From an uncultured Sneathia sp. (GTDB taxonomy: Bacteria; Fusobacteriota; Fusobacteriia; Fusobacteriales; Leptotrichiaceae): a stretch of 38,434 nucleotides of DNA. Under the pieces are notes generated by a model. It did no database searches. It saw nothing but the letters and a program-made list of their open reading frames with translations, and was not told the origin of the DNA. The DNA lies in assembly GCA_902494065.1 (NCBI GenBank), contig CABURZ010000003.1, positions 1 through 38,434 on the forward strand. The letters run 5' to 3'. This document shows positions 16,531 to 25,842 of this stretch, piece by piece; the stretch's first letter is position 1; every line of letters starts with the position of its first letter. A program made the position numbers and the translations under genes.

Positions 16531-17947
16531 GTCTGTAATAGGATTGGAAGTACATGTACAATTAAAAACAAAATCAAAAATATGGTGCAGTGCAGATGCA
16601 AATTATGATGATAAAGCTCCTAATACATGTATAACACCAACTTGTGTTGGAGAACCTGGAGCTCTACCTAAGTTAAATGATGAAGTGCTAAATTATGCAA
16701 TTAAAGCAGCACTTGCCCTAGGATGCAATATTAATAAAATAAGTTATTTTGATAGAAAAAACTATTTTTATCCAGATTCACCAAAAAATTATCAAATAAC
16801 ACAATTTTTTAAACCTTATGCGGAAAATGGTAAATTAGAAATAGTTACAAGTAGTGGTAAAAAGGCAGAAGTTGAGATACAAAGAATACAAATAGAAGAA
16901 GATACTGCAAAAAGCATACATTTAACTCATGAAAGTTTGCTTAATTTTAATAGAGCATCAATGCCATTATTAGAAATAATAACAACTCCATGCATAAAAA
17001 CAGCTGATGAAGCATATGCTTATCTTACAACTTTAAAAGAAAGAATTAAGTATACAAAAGTTAGTGATGTTAGCATGGAATTAGGATCACTTAGATGTGA
17101 TGCTAATGTATCTGTAAGAAAAGTTGGAGAAACTAAACTTGGAACAAGAACAGAAACTAAAAATTTAAATTCATTTAAAGCTGTAAGTCGTGCTATAGAG
17201 TATGAAATAAATAGACAAATAGATGTTTTAGAAAATGGTGGAAAAGTTTCTCAAGAAACAAGATTATGGGATGAAGAAAATGGCGTTACAAGAACAATGA
17301 GATCTAAGGAAGAAGCTATGGATTATAGATATTTCCCAGAACCAGATTTACCTCCAGTAGTAATTAGTGATCAAAGATTAGAAAAAGTAAAAAAAGATAT
17401 GCCTGAATTTTCTCAAGAAAAAATGGAAAGATTTATTAGAGATTACAATATACCAGAAGTTGAAGCAAAATTATTAACTAATGATCCAGAATTAGCTGAT
17501 TATTTTGAAAATGTTGCAAAGATATCAAAAGATCCTAGACTTTCTTGTAATTGGATATTAACTGAAGTTTTAAGAATATTAAAAGAAAAAAATTGTGACA
17601 TTGAACATTTTGATATAAGAGAGGATAGATTAGCGAAATTAATTTTACTTATACTGGATAAAACAATAAGTTCAAAGATAGCAAAAGATGTATTTGAAAA
17701 AATGTTGGATAGTGATTTAGATCCTAAACAAATAGTTGAAAAGCAAGGCTTAGCACAAATTACAGATAGTAAATTTATAGAAAATTTAGTAGATGAAGTA
17801 TTGAATGCAAACCCTGAATCAGTTAATGATTTAAAATCAGGTAAAGATAGAGCGTTAAAACATCTAATGGGACAAGCTATGAAATTATCTAAGGGTAAAG
17901 CTAACCCTAAATTAGTTACAGAGTTAATATTAGAAAAATGTAAATAG
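16520..17947 (+). CDS. gatB: Glutamyl/aspartyl-tRNA amidotransferase subunit B
   Basis: A 475-residue protein. The catalytic cradle includes IGLEVHVQLKTKSKIWCSA, CVGEPGALPKLN, DRKNYFYPDSPKNYQITQF and DYRYFPEPDLPP. The C-terminal helical and YqeY-like tail ends with LMGQAMKLSKGKANPKLVTELI. GatB phosphorylates the mischarged Glu- or Asp-tRNA and amidates it with ammonia from GatA. Overlap with gatA implies coupled translation. Confidence 0.97.
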   Translation: MNYESVIGLEVHVQLKTKSKIWCSADANYDDKAPNTCITPTCVGEPGALPKLNDEVLNYAIKAALALGCNINKISYFDRKNYFYPDSPKNYQITQFFKPYAENGKLEIVTSSGKKAEVEIQRIQIEEDTAKSIHLTHESLLNFNRASMPLLEIITTPCIKTADEAYAYLTTLKERIKYTKVSDVSMELGSLRCDANVSVRKVGETKLGTRTETKNLNSFKAVSRAIEYEINRQIDVLENGGKVSQETRLWDEENGVTRTMRSKEEAMDYRYFPEPDLPPVVISDQRLEKVKKDMPEFSQEKMERFIRDYNIPEVEAKLLTNDPELADYFENVAKISKDPRLSCNWILTEVLRILKEKNCDIEHFDIREDRLAKLILLILDKTISSKIAKDVFEKMLDSDLDPKQIVEKQGLAQITDSKFIENLVDEVLNANPESVNDLKSGKDRALKHLMGQAMKLSKGKANPKLVTELILEKCK

Positions 17948-17955
17948 GATAAAAA

Positions 17956-19995
17956 ATGAAAATAGTAATAGCAATAATGATAATATTAATGTTGGCTGTA
18001 TTATGGCGTACAAAAAAAATGATAAATCTTTATTATTCTTTTTTAGTATTTGCCTTTATAACTACATTATTAACATTATTTAAATATCAAGTAATTGATT
18101 CTAGAGCTGCTAGAAAAAATATGGAGAATAAAAGATATGAAATAGAAGATATTTATGCAACTAGAGGGAGTATCTATTCTTATGACGGGCATAAATTAGC
18201 TTTTGATGTTGAAAAATTTAATGTAGTTTTAGATCCAACAAATTTAGATGATAAATTTACTGAAGATATTTCAAAAATATTATCTAAATATGTAGGAAAA
18301 AAAGAACAAGAAATAGTAGAAATAATACGCGATGCAAGAAAAAAAGGTAAAAAATTTTATGATTTTAAATTAGAGATTAACTATGATACAAAACAAAGTT
18401 TAGTTAGCGATATACAGGAGTATAAAAAGCAAGTAAAAAAAAGCGGTAAAGGTAAACTTATAGGTAAATGGATATTTTATCCTCAAAAATCTGAAAGATA
18501 TAATGTAGAAGGAAATGAATTTGAATCTATTATAGGATTTTTAAATAATGAAAATAATGCAGTATATGGTGTTGAAAAATCATATGATAAATATTTAAAA
18601 GGTATACCTGGGAAAGCTCGTGTGTATAAACCCGCTATTGACTTATATAAAGGTTACACATTGCAATCTTTAATATTTAATGAAGTTTTAAAAGAGCCTA
18701 GACCTGGATGTGATGTATATTTGACTATAGACAGTGTATTACAGTACAGAATGGATGAGATTATAAGCAAAGTATACGAAGATTTTAGTGCAGAATCTGT
18801 TATGGGAATTTTAATGGAAGCAGACACAGGAAAAATAATTGCTATGGATTCTTATCCAAAGTCAACAAATAAAGCTGAAATAAAAAATAGAACTATAACT
18901 GATTTATTTGAGCCAGGTTCAATCTTTAAACCAGTAACTGTATCTTCAGCAATAGAAGAAAAATTAATTAACAAAAACACTATAATACATTCAGATGGAT
19001 ATGTTAAAGTAAAAGATAGAACTATTCACGATCATGACAGAACTACTATAGGAGATCTTACTATAACAAAAATAATAACGCATTCAGGAAATGTTGCTAT
19101 GGTAAAAATAGCACAGCTTATGGAAAGTTCTATTTTCTATAATTACCTAAAAAATTTTGGATTAGCACAAAAAACAGGTATAGATACAGCATTTGAAACT
19201 TCAGGTAAATTATTTCCGTTAAAATCATTTACAGAAGTTAGAAAATCAAATGTTTCATTTGGGCAAGGTATTTCTATGACACAGTTACAGATGTTGACTA
19301 CTTTGAATGCCACTATAAACGGAGGAAAACTTTTAAAACCTTTTGTTGTAGATAGAGTTGTAAACGATAAAGGAGAAATTAAATTACAAAATAAGACAAC
19401 AGTATTGCACACTCCAATAAGTGAAGCTACATCAAGTCAAATTCGTGAAATGTTAGAACAAGTTGTTATGTCAGGTACTGGAAGAGGTATAGCTATACCA
19501 GGATATAGATTAGGTGGTAAAACTGGAACAGCACAAAAAGCAGGGCCTCATGGATATGAAAGAGGTAAATATTTTTCATCTTTCTTTGCATTTTTCCCAG
19601 CAGATAAGCCAAAATATTCTATACTTATCACTGTAAATGAGCCACATGGAGCATATTATGGAGCTGCAGTTGCATTGCCACCAGCAAGAGAAATTATAGA
19701 AAAATTAATAAAATATAAAGGAATAGAACCTACATATATACCAGAAGAAATAAAAGAAGTAGAAACTGTAATAAAAAAAGTTGCAAAACAAAAAGATTTA
19801 AATGAAATAAATAATATATTTAATATGGGAATTATGCCAGATTTAACTGGACTTACAGTTAGGCAAATAATAAGTATTAGTGAATATAAAAAGTATAAAA
19901 TAAACTTTAAAGGACACGGAAAAGTTGTTAATCAGAATGTAAAAAATGGATCAAAAATTGATTCAAACAGTGTAATAATTTTAGAGTTAAAGTAG
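17956..19995 (+). CDS. ftsI: Penicillin-binding protein, FtsI/PBP2 class, with PASTA-like tail
   Basis: A 679-residue class B penicillin-binding protein. Two hydrophobic stretches lie near the N-terminus (residues 1-17 and 22-42), one more than usual. The periplasmic dimerisation domain begins around ATRGSIYSYDGHKLA. The transpeptidase domain has all three catalytic motifs: SIFK near residue 321, SGN near 376 and KTG near 520. The last ~60 residues (MPDLTGLTVRQIIS onward) resemble one PASTA repeat. It cross-links peptidoglycan, probably at the septum. It sits in a run with ftsK and mreB, but the classical mra/mur neighbours are missing, so the FtsI assignment rests on domain type. Confidence 0.88.
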   Translation: MKIVIAIMIILMLAVLWRTKKMINLYYSFLVFAFITTLLTLFKYQVIDSRAARKNMENKRYEIEDIYATRGSIYSYDGHKLAFDVEKFNVVLDPTNLDDKFTEDISKILSKYVGKKEQEIVEIIRDARKKGKKFYDFKLEINYDTKQSLVSDIQEYKKQVKKSGKGKLIGKWIFYPQKSERYNVEGNEFESIIGFLNNENNAVYGVEKSYDKYLKGIPGKARVYKPAIDLYKGYTLQSLIFNEVLKEPRPGCDVYLTIDSVLQYRMDEIISKVYEDFSAESVMGILMEADTGKIIAMDSYPKSTNKAEIKNRTITDLFEPGSIFKPVTVSSAIEEKLINKNTIIHSDGYVKVKDRTIHDHDRTTIGDLTITKIITHSGNVAMVKIAQLMESSIFYNYLKNFGLAQKTGIDTAFETSGKLFPLKSFTEVRKSNVSFGQGISMTQLQMLTTLNATINGGKLLKPFVVDRVVNDKGEIKLQNKTTVLHTPISEATSSQIREMLEQVVMSGTGRGIAIPGYRLGGKTGTAQKAGPHGYERGKYFSSFFAFFPADKPKYSILITVNEPHGAYYGAAVALPPAREIIEKLIKYKGIEPTYIPEEIKEVETVIKKVAKQKDLNEINNIFNMGIMPDLTGLTVRQIISISEYKKYKINFKGHGKVVNQNVKNGSKIDSNSVIILELK

Positions 19996-20002
19996 GTGAA
20001 CT

Positions 20003-21922
20003 ATGTACTATAATCTTCAAATAGGAAAAATGAATATGTTATTTACATATTTTACAGATAAAAAAATAGATTTAGGGACATATTGTATAGTTGATTATAA
20101 CAATAAAAAAGTAGAGGCTGTAGTTGTTCAAAAGTCGTCTAAATTAAAATTTGATTTTGAAATAAAAGAAATTGAGGAGATTTTAGATAAAAAACTAGAT
20201 GATAAATTATTTTCGCTAATTTCATGGATACATAGATATTATTTAGAACCATTTAGTAGTTTAATACCTATTATAGAAGAACCAGAAAAAACTAAAATTA
20301 ATGATAAAAATATAAAAAAAATTAAATCACAAGATTATACTTTAAATGATGAGCAAAAAAAAGTGTATGAAGATATAAAAAATTCAAATAAACTAGTACA
20401 TTTGATAGATGGAATAACTGGTAGTGGTAAGACGCAAGTATATATTTCACTTATTAAAGATGCACTATCCAAAAATTGTGGAAGTATAATTTTAGTTCCT
20501 GAAATAACACTTACAAGTCAATTGAAGAATAGTTTGGAGAAAACTTTTGGAGATAGAATAGCATTGTGGCATAGTAAATTAACTAAAAAGGCAAAGTATG
20601 AATACTATAAATTATTAGAACAGGGAAAGATTAAAGTTGTTTTAGGTGCAAGATCAGCTATATTTACTAATGTTAAAAATCTAAAATATATAATTATAGA
20701 TGAAGAACATGAAACTACATATAAACAAGAAGAATCTCCTAGATATCATGTAAAAAATGTTGCTATAAAAAGGGCGTTATTAGAAAATGCAAAAGTTGTA
20801 TTAGGATCAGCTACGCCTTCATTTGATACTATGTATCAAGTAAAAAGTGGTGATATAGTTTATCATAGATTAACCAAAAGATATATGGGAGCTAAACTAC
20901 CTACATATATAGTAAAAGATATATCAAATGAAAAAGATTTTTTAACTCAAGAATTAATAGAAAATATAAATGAAAAAATTGAGAAAGAAGAGCAAGTAAT
21001 ACTTTTATTTAATAGAAAAGCATATTCTGTATTAGTTAAATGCAGAGATTGTAAAAGGGAGATGGAGTGCGATAAATGTAGTTGCAAACTAACATACTAT
21101 AAATCAGGCATATTAAAGTGTAATGAATGTGGGACTACATATAACATGGTAAAATCATGCAAGTATTGTTCAAGTATAAAATTAGATAAAATAGGAGTAG
21201 GAACTGAAAAGTTAGAAGAAAAATTAAAAGAATTATTTGATGAAAATAAAATTTTAAGAATGGATGCAGATTCTATGACAAGTAAAACAAAAATAGATAA
21301 GGCATATCAAGATTTTTTATCTAAAAAATACGACATTCTAATAGGAACACAAATACTTGCAAAAGGATTTCATTTTCCAGATGTTACACTTGTAGGTATA
21401 TTAAATGCTGATCAAATGTTATCTTTTCCAGATTATAGAGCTTTTGAAAAGAGCTTTCAACTTATAACTCAAGCTTCTGGTAGAGCGGGGAGAAGCAAGA
21501 AAAGTGGAGAAGTTTTTATACAAACATTTAATCCAGATTCTATATTAATAAAATCAGTAGTTAATAATGACTATAATCTAATATATGAAAATCAAATGGA
21601 AATGCGAGAAAAACTTTTTTATCCCCCATATTCAAAGCATATAAAAATACTATTTACAGACACAAACGAAAAAAGATGTTTTGATATAGCAAATAAAACA
21701 TATGAACTTCTTTTGAATAAATTTAGTATGTATGCTAAAATATACCCAGTGTCAAAATGCAGTATGTATAAAGCAAGCAAACGATATAGGTTAAATATAA
21801 ATTTAATATATGATAGAAAAAATGATAGTATAGTAAAAAAGCTACTTAGAGGACTTTTAAATTTAAGATCTAAAATAATTACAAGAATCTTAATTGATGT
21901 AGATCCTACTAATATGAGCTAG
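20003..21922 (+). CDS. priA: Primosomal protein N' (PriA helicase)
   Basis: A 639-residue protein, shorter than E. coli PriA (about 730). A reduced N-terminal 3'-DNA-binding domain is followed by helicase lobe 1 with Walker A GITGSGKTQVY near residue 140 and the DEEH box near 233. A zinc-binding insertion has paired cysteines (CRDC, CDKC, CNEC, CKYC). Helicase motifs GTQILAKGFHFPDVTLVG and QASGRAGRSKKSGEV are in lobe 2. PriA reloads the replicative helicase at collapsed forks. It starts 7 bases after ftsI, and def follows after 12 bases. Confidence 0.95.
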   Translation: MYYNLQIGKMNMLFTYFTDKKIDLGTYCIVDYNNKKVEAVVVQKSSKLKFDFEIKEIEEILDKKLDDKLFSLISWIHRYYLEPFSSLIPIIEEPEKTKINDKNIKKIKSQDYTLNDEQKKVYEDIKNSNKLVHLIDGITGSGKTQVYISLIKDALSKNCGSIILVPEITLTSQLKNSLEKTFGDRIALWHSKLTKKAKYEYYKLLEQGKIKVVLGARSAIFTNVKNLKYIIIDEEHETTYKQEESPRYHVKNVAIKRALLENAKVVLGSATPSFDTMYQVKSGDIVYHRLTKRYMGAKLPTYIVKDISNEKDFLTQELIENINEKIEKEEQVILLFNRKAYSVLVKCRDCKREMECDKCSCKLTYYKSGILKCNECGTTYNMVKSCKYCSSIKLDKIGVGTEKLEEKLKELFDENKILRMDADSMTSKTKIDKAYQDFLSKKYDILIGTQILAKGFHFPDVTLVGILNADQMLSFPDYRAFEKSFQLITQASGRAGRSKKSGEVFIQTFNPDSILIKSVVNNDYNLIYENQMEMREKLFYPPYSKHIKILFTDTNEKRCFDIANKTYELLLNKFSMYAKIYPVSKCSMYKASKRYRLNINLIYDRKNDSIVKKLLRGLLNLRSKIITRILIDVDPTNMS

Positions 21923-21934
21923 AAAGGAATAAAA

Positions 21935-22441
21935 TTGAATATATATGTTTATGAAGATAAGATTTTAAGAACAAAATCTACACCACTAGAAAAAGAAGAA
22001 ATTAATGATGAATTAAGAAAAATTCTAGATGATATGGTTGAAACTATGAGATTAGCTAATGGAGTGGGATTGGCTTCTAATCAAGTCAATATTGACAGAA
22101 GATATTTTGTATTAGAAATAGACAACATTGTAAAAAAATGTATCAATCCAGAAATACTAGAAATTTTAGAACCTAGTGTTGAAGTTGAAGAAGGATGCTT
22201 ATCTATACCAGGTATATACAAAAAAGTAGCAAGACCAAATAAAATTCGTGTTTCATATTTAAATGAAAATGGGGAAAAAATCGAAGAAGTTATGGAAGGT
22301 TTATGGGCAAAAGCATTTCAACATGAAACAGATCATATAAATGGTATGATGTTTATTGATAGACTTTCACCTATAAATAAAAATTTAATTAAAAAAAGAT
22401 TAGAAAAAATAAAAAAGCATTCACAACCAAGGGAGTTTTAA
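21935..22441 (+). CDS. def: Peptide deformylase
   Basis: A 168-residue metalloenzyme. Motif 1 is GVGLASNQVN (commonly GxGLAAPQ, with a Ser and Asn substitution here). Motif 2 is EEGCLSIPG, whose Cys binds the metal. Motif 3 is QHETDHINGMMFIDRL, the HExxH metal site. It removes the formyl group from nascent proteins. The start is TTG after AGAAAGGA. It stands directly before fmt, the gene for the reverse step, as in many bacteria. Confidence 0.95.
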   Translation: MNIYVYEDKILRTKSTPLEKEEINDELRKILDDMVETMRLANGVGLASNQVNIDRRYFVLEIDNIVKKCINPEILEILEPSVEVEEGCLSIPGIYKKVARPNKIRVSYLNENGEKIEEVMEGLWAKAFQHETDHINGMMFIDRLSPINKNLIKKRLEKIKKHSQPREF

Positions 22442-22454
22442 GAGGTGAAAAGTA

Positions 22455-23387
22455 GTGATAAGAACAATTTTTATGGGGACTCCAGAGTTTAGTTTGGAAT
22501 CTTTGAGATACTTATATGAAAAAACTAACTTGCTTCTTGTCGTTACGAAAGAAGATAAGGTAAATTCTAGAGGGAATAAAATAGTGTTTTCTAGTGTAAA
22601 AAAATATGCTACGGATAATAACATACCATATATACAACCTAAAAGTGTAAAAACAGATGAAATATATGAAAAATTAAGTGATTTAAAGCCTGATTTAATA
22701 GTTGTTGCAGCATATGGTAAAATTATACCAAAAAAATTAATAGAATTACCAACTTATGGAATAATAAATGTACATTCATCTATATTGCCTAAATATAGAG
22801 GAGCATCACCTATACATGCAGCCTTATTAAATGGAGATACAAAAACAGGTGTTACAACTATGATGATAGATGAAGGTTTAGATACAGGTGATATATTAGA
22901 TATAAAAGAAGTCGATATAGATGAAACAGATACTCTAGGTACACTTACTAAAAAATTATCTAATTTATCATATGATTTATTAGATGAAACAATAACAAAA
23001 TTATTAAATAACACTCTAGTTAGAACTAAGCAAGATAATTCAAAGGCTAGTGTAGTTGGATTAATAAAGAAAAGCGATCTTTTAATAGATTTTAGAGATG
23101 ATAATAAAAAAATATATAATAAAGTTAGAGCTTTTAATCCTGAACCTACTGCATATGTAATGTTAAAAGAAGAAAACATTAAAATTTATGAGATTGAAAA
23201 AATTGATAGAGAATATGAAGGAGTTTTAGGCGAAGTAGTAGAACTTACAAAAAAAGGACCAATAATTAAATGTGGTAGAGGAGCTATAAAGTTATTGAAA
23301 GTTAAAATACAGGGTAAAAAGGTACAAACAGGTGCAGATTTAGTTAATGGTAGAAAAATTTTGTTGGGAGATGTTTTAAATGGATAA
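22455..23387 (+). CDS. fmt: Methionyl-tRNA formyltransferase
   Basis: A 310-residue protein. The N-terminal formyl-transferase Rossmann domain has IFMGTPEFSLESL, the signature INVHSSILPKYRGASPIHAALLNGD (catalytic Asn, His) and GVTTMMIDEGLDTGDIL. The C-terminal domain ends with GADLVNGRKILLGD. It formylates initiator Met-tRNA using 10-formyl-THF. The start is GTG following AGAGGTGAAAAG. The stop overlaps rex by 8 bases. Confidence 0.96.
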   Translation: MIRTIFMGTPEFSLESLRYLYEKTNLLLVVTKEDKVNSRGNKIVFSSVKKYATDNNIPYIQPKSVKTDEIYEKLSDLKPDLIVVAAYGKIIPKKLIELPTYGIINVHSSILPKYRGASPIHAALLNGDTKTGVTTMMIDEGLDTGDILDIKEVDIDETDTLGTLTKKLSNLSYDLLDETITKLLNNTLVRTKQDNSKASVVGLIKKSDLLIDFRDDNKKIYNKVRAFNPEPTAYVMLKEENIKIYEIEKIDREYEGVLGEVVELTKKGPIIKCGRGAIKLLKVKIQGKKVQTGADLVNGRKILLGDVLNG

Positions 23388-24045
23388 AAAAATTGATTTT
23401 ACATCTAAAGATATTTCAAGCAGAATGGTAACTAGAATAACTGAATACTTAATGATATTAAATGATGTAAAAAAATATCAAGATAGTATAAATTCAGTTG
23501 ATTTAGCACAAAAAATGGATAGTACTGCAGCTCAAGTTAGAAAAGATTTATCAACATTTGGAGAATTTGGTGTTAGAGGTAAAGGATACAGTGTTGAGAA
23601 ATTGATAGAAATATTAGAACATATACTAGATATAGATAAGCAAACTGAGCTTATTCTAATAGGTTATGGTAAAATGGGATCTATGCTGGTATCTAATAAT
23701 GAAGTATTAGGTAAAGGGTTTAAGATAGTTGAAGTCTTTGATAAAGACGAAGATAAAGTAGGAACAATAGCAGAAGGGCTTGATCTTATTGTAAAAGATT
23801 CAAGTCAGTTAGAAGAAATTATAAAATCAAGAAATATAAAGCAAGCAATTTTAGCTGTAAATAGTCAAGTTGCACAAAATGTTGCACAAGAACTTGTAAA
23901 ATATGGAATTAAGGGTATACTAAACTTGACAGCATTTAAAATAGAATTACCACGAGAGATAGTTGTTATTTCTGTGGATATATCAGCAAAATTGCAAGAA
24001 CTTAATTTTTGGAGAAAACATACAGATATTAATCAGATAAAGTAA
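23380..24045 (+). CDS. rex: Redox-sensing transcriptional repressor Rex
   Basis: A 221-residue protein. The N-terminal winged helix contains STAAQVRKDLSTFGEFGVRGKGY, which reads DNA. The C-terminal Rossmann domain starts with ILIGYGKMGSML (GxGxxG) near residue 90 and binds NADH/NAD+. Rex represses fermentation and respiration genes until NADH rises. It overlaps fmt by 8 bases. A TTGTTAA-N4-TAAACAA palindrome at 28829-28846, in front of an outer-membrane protein gene, closely matches the operator usually reported for anaerobe Rex proteins. Confidence 0.96.
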   Translation: MDKKIDFTSKDISSRMVTRITEYLMILNDVKKYQDSINSVDLAQKMDSTAAQVRKDLSTFGEFGVRGKGYSVEKLIEILEHILDIDKQTELILIGYGKMGSMLVSNNEVLGKGFKIVEVFDKDEDKVGTIAEGLDLIVKDSSQLEEIIKSRNIKQAILAVNSQVAQNVAQELVKYGIKGILNLTAFKIELPREIVVISVDISAKLQELNFWRKHTDINQIK

Positions 24046-24057
24046 AGGAGAAAATCT

Positions 24058-24861
24058 ATGGGAACTTTTGGCCTCATAATAGTCTTAGTTATTTCAATAA
24101 TATTTAATATATATTTCTATATAAATTTAAAAAATATAAAAAAAGAAGAACAAATAGAAAAAAAAGAGGAAGAAGAAAAAGAGTTGAAAGTAAACTCTGT
24201 AACAGTTAAGGAAATAATGACACCAAGAACTTCTATTTATGCACTAGATAAAGATCAAATTTTAAAAGATAATTTGGATGAGATTATAGAGCAAGGATTT
24301 TCAAGAATACCTGTGTATAATGAAAGTATAGATAATATTTGTGGAATTTTGTATTTAAAAGATATATTAAATGCAGACTTAGATCAAAAAATAGAAAAAT
24401 ACATAAGACAAGCTATGTATGTTCCTGAAACAATGAATATATTTAAATTATTTGATGATTTTAGAAATAAACAAAATCATATGGCTATAATTATAGATGA
24501 GTATGGCGGAACATCAGGAATAGTTACGATAGAAGACATTCTAGAAGAATATGTTGGAGAGATAAGAGATGAATATGATACTGAAACAGATAATATAGTA
24601 AGAATTTCTGAAAATATATTTGATGTTTTAGGAGAAACAACTGTAGATGAAATAGATGAAGAAATTGAAATAAATATTCCTTTATCTGATGAGTATGAAA
24701 CAATTTCAGGATATGTTCAATATAAATTAGGAAAAGTTGCAAAGGAAAATGACCAAGTTACTGAAAAAAGCTATATTATAAAAGTAATGAGTGTAGAAAA
24801 TAAAAGAATCATTAAGGTTAGAATAATAACTTTAAATGAAGAAGGAGAAGACCATGACTGA
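24058..24861 (+). CDS. CBS-pair / CorC-HlyC domain membrane protein
   Basis: A 267-residue protein. One N-terminal hydrophobic segment (residues 4-24) is followed by a Lys/Glu-rich stretch, then two CBS domains (VTVKEIMTPRTSIYALD to about residue 170, including IIIDEYGGTSGIVTIEDILEE). The CorC_HlyC domain follows from about residue 185 (ISGYVQYKLGKVA). Family members are linked to divalent cation efflux and are often called hemolysin-like. This one lacks the four-helix DUF21 transporter domain, so it resembles a short CorC. AAAGGAG precedes the ATG. It overlaps apt by 8 bases. Confidence 0.85.
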   Translation: MGTFGLIIVLVISIIFNIYFYINLKNIKKEEQIEKKEEEEKELKVNSVTVKEIMTPRTSIYALDKDQILKDNLDEIIEQGFSRIPVYNESIDNICGILYLKDILNADLDQKIEKYIRQAMYVPETMNIFKLFDDFRNKQNHMAIIIDEYGGTSGIVTIEDILEEYVGEIRDEYDTETDNIVRISENIFDVLGETTVDEIDEEIEINIPLSDEYETISGYVQYKLGKVAKENDQVTEKSYIIKVMSVENKRIIKVRIITLNEEGEDHD

Positions 24862-25384
24862 TGTGGAAAATAAAAAACTAAGTAATATGATAAGAAGTAT
24901 TGAAGATTTTCCAGAAAAAGGGATACTTTTTAGAGATATAACAACAGCATTAAGGGATAAAGAAGGGTTAAGATTAATAATAGAAGATTTTACAAAAAGA
25001 TATTCTGGTAAGGGAATAGATTATGTGTTAGGTGCAGACGCAAGGGGATTTATATTCGGAGCAGCAATTGCATATAATATAGGAGCAGGATTTGTACCTG
25101 CAAGAAAGCCTGGTAAATTGCCTGCAAACACAATAAAAGCAGAATACTCATTAGAATACGGAACAAACTCAATAGAAATACATGAAGATGCAATAGAAGA
25201 AGGATCAACAGTTTTAATTGTTGATGATTTGCTTGCAACAGGTGGTACAGCTGAAGCTATGGTTAAATTAGTAGAAATGTCAAAAGCGAAAGTATATGAA
25301 TTGGCATTTTTAATAGAATTAGAAGATTTAAATGGAAGAGAAAAATTACACGGAAACAAAGTATATTCAATACTTAAATATTAG
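24854..25384 (+). CDS. apt: Adenine phosphoribosyltransferase
   Basis: A 176-residue protein. MIRSIEDFPEKGILFRDITT is the Apt N-terminal signature. ADARGFIFGAAIAY and FVPARKPGKLP follow. VLIVDDLLATGGTAEAM is the PRPP-binding loop. It salvages adenine to AMP. I chose ATG 24854 because AAGGAG lies 7 bases upstream. The in-frame ATG at 24836 lies before that site. The C-terminus (KVYSILKY) looks complete, which shows that the IS200-like gene beginning 10 bases later did not insert into apt. Confidence 0.95.
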   Translation: MTDVENKKLSNMIRSIEDFPEKGILFRDITTALRDKEGLRLIIEDFTKRYSGKGIDYVLGADARGFIFGAAIAYNIGAGFVPARKPGKLPANTIKAEYSLEYGTNSIEIHEDAIEEGSTVLIVDDLLATGGTAEAMVKLVEMSKAKVYELAFLIELEDLNGREKLHGNKVYSILKY

Positions 25385-25394
25385 AAAGGATAAC

Positions 25395-25841
25395 ATGCTT
25401 AAAGAATATAATCATTCGGCATTTTCATTACATTATGAATTAGTTTTGGTAACTAAAAATAAAACTCCAATTTTTGATGAACATATAGCAGAATTTGGAG
25501 TAGATATTTTTAGAAATATTGCAACATCATATCAAGTTAATTTGAGTAGTGTACATTATGAAAAAACGCATATGCACTTTAAATTTGAGGCATATCCAAC
25601 TACAAATTTATATAAGTTTATAAACGCATTTAAAAGTGCTTCAAGCAGAAAAATAAAAAACACATTTGAAGAAGTTAGAGAAAAATTAAGTGGAGCAGCC
25701 ATGTGGGAAGCAAACTATTTTTTAATAACAACAGGAGTTAGTTCTACTGATATGGTGCTACATTACATTGAAGAATATATTAAGTGTGATGAATTACATC
25801 ATGATCACAATGAACAATGTAAAAATATAACAGGTGATTAA
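25395..25841 (+). CDS. IS200/IS605-like HUH (Y1) transposase domain protein, probably domesticated
   Basis: A 148-residue single-domain protein. The N-terminus HSAFSLHYELVLVTKNK is the IS200 TnpA entry strand. The HUH motif is His59-Met-His61 (EKTHMHFKFE). FINAFKSASSRKIKNTF and AMWEANYFLITTGVSS are family segments. The candidate nucleophile is Tyr124 in VLHYIEEY, close in spacing to that of known IS200 TnpA proteins. All catalytic residues are thus present. The gene starts 10 bases after apt (AGAAAGGA as ribosome site) and ends one base before coaE, leaving no room for the stem-loop ends an IS200 element needs. A Cys/His-rich tail follows (CDELHHDHNEQC). The start at 25395 is chosen over an in-frame start inside apt. 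It could instead be a fixed, end-less IS remnant. Confidence 0.85.
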   Translation: MLKEYNHSAFSLHYELVLVTKNKTPIFDEHIAEFGVDIFRNIATSYQVNLSSVHYEKTHMHFKFEAYPTTNLYKFINAFKSASSRKIKNTFEEVREKLSGAAMWEANYFLITTGVSSTDMVLHYIEEYIKCDELHHDHNEQCKNITGD

Positions 25842-25842
25842 T

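Noticed and set aside
24524..24742. Minus-strand frame rich in Leu, His and Gln inside the CBS-domain gene
   Set aside because: The composition is that of an antisense shadow of acidic, Glu/Asp-rich coding sequence. It has no ribosome site or context.
25332..25394. Upstream in-frame start for the IS200-like gene inside apt
   Set aside because: The extra residues are only the other frame of the end of apt. ATG 25395 has a good AGAAAGGA site, and its N-terminus matches the family.
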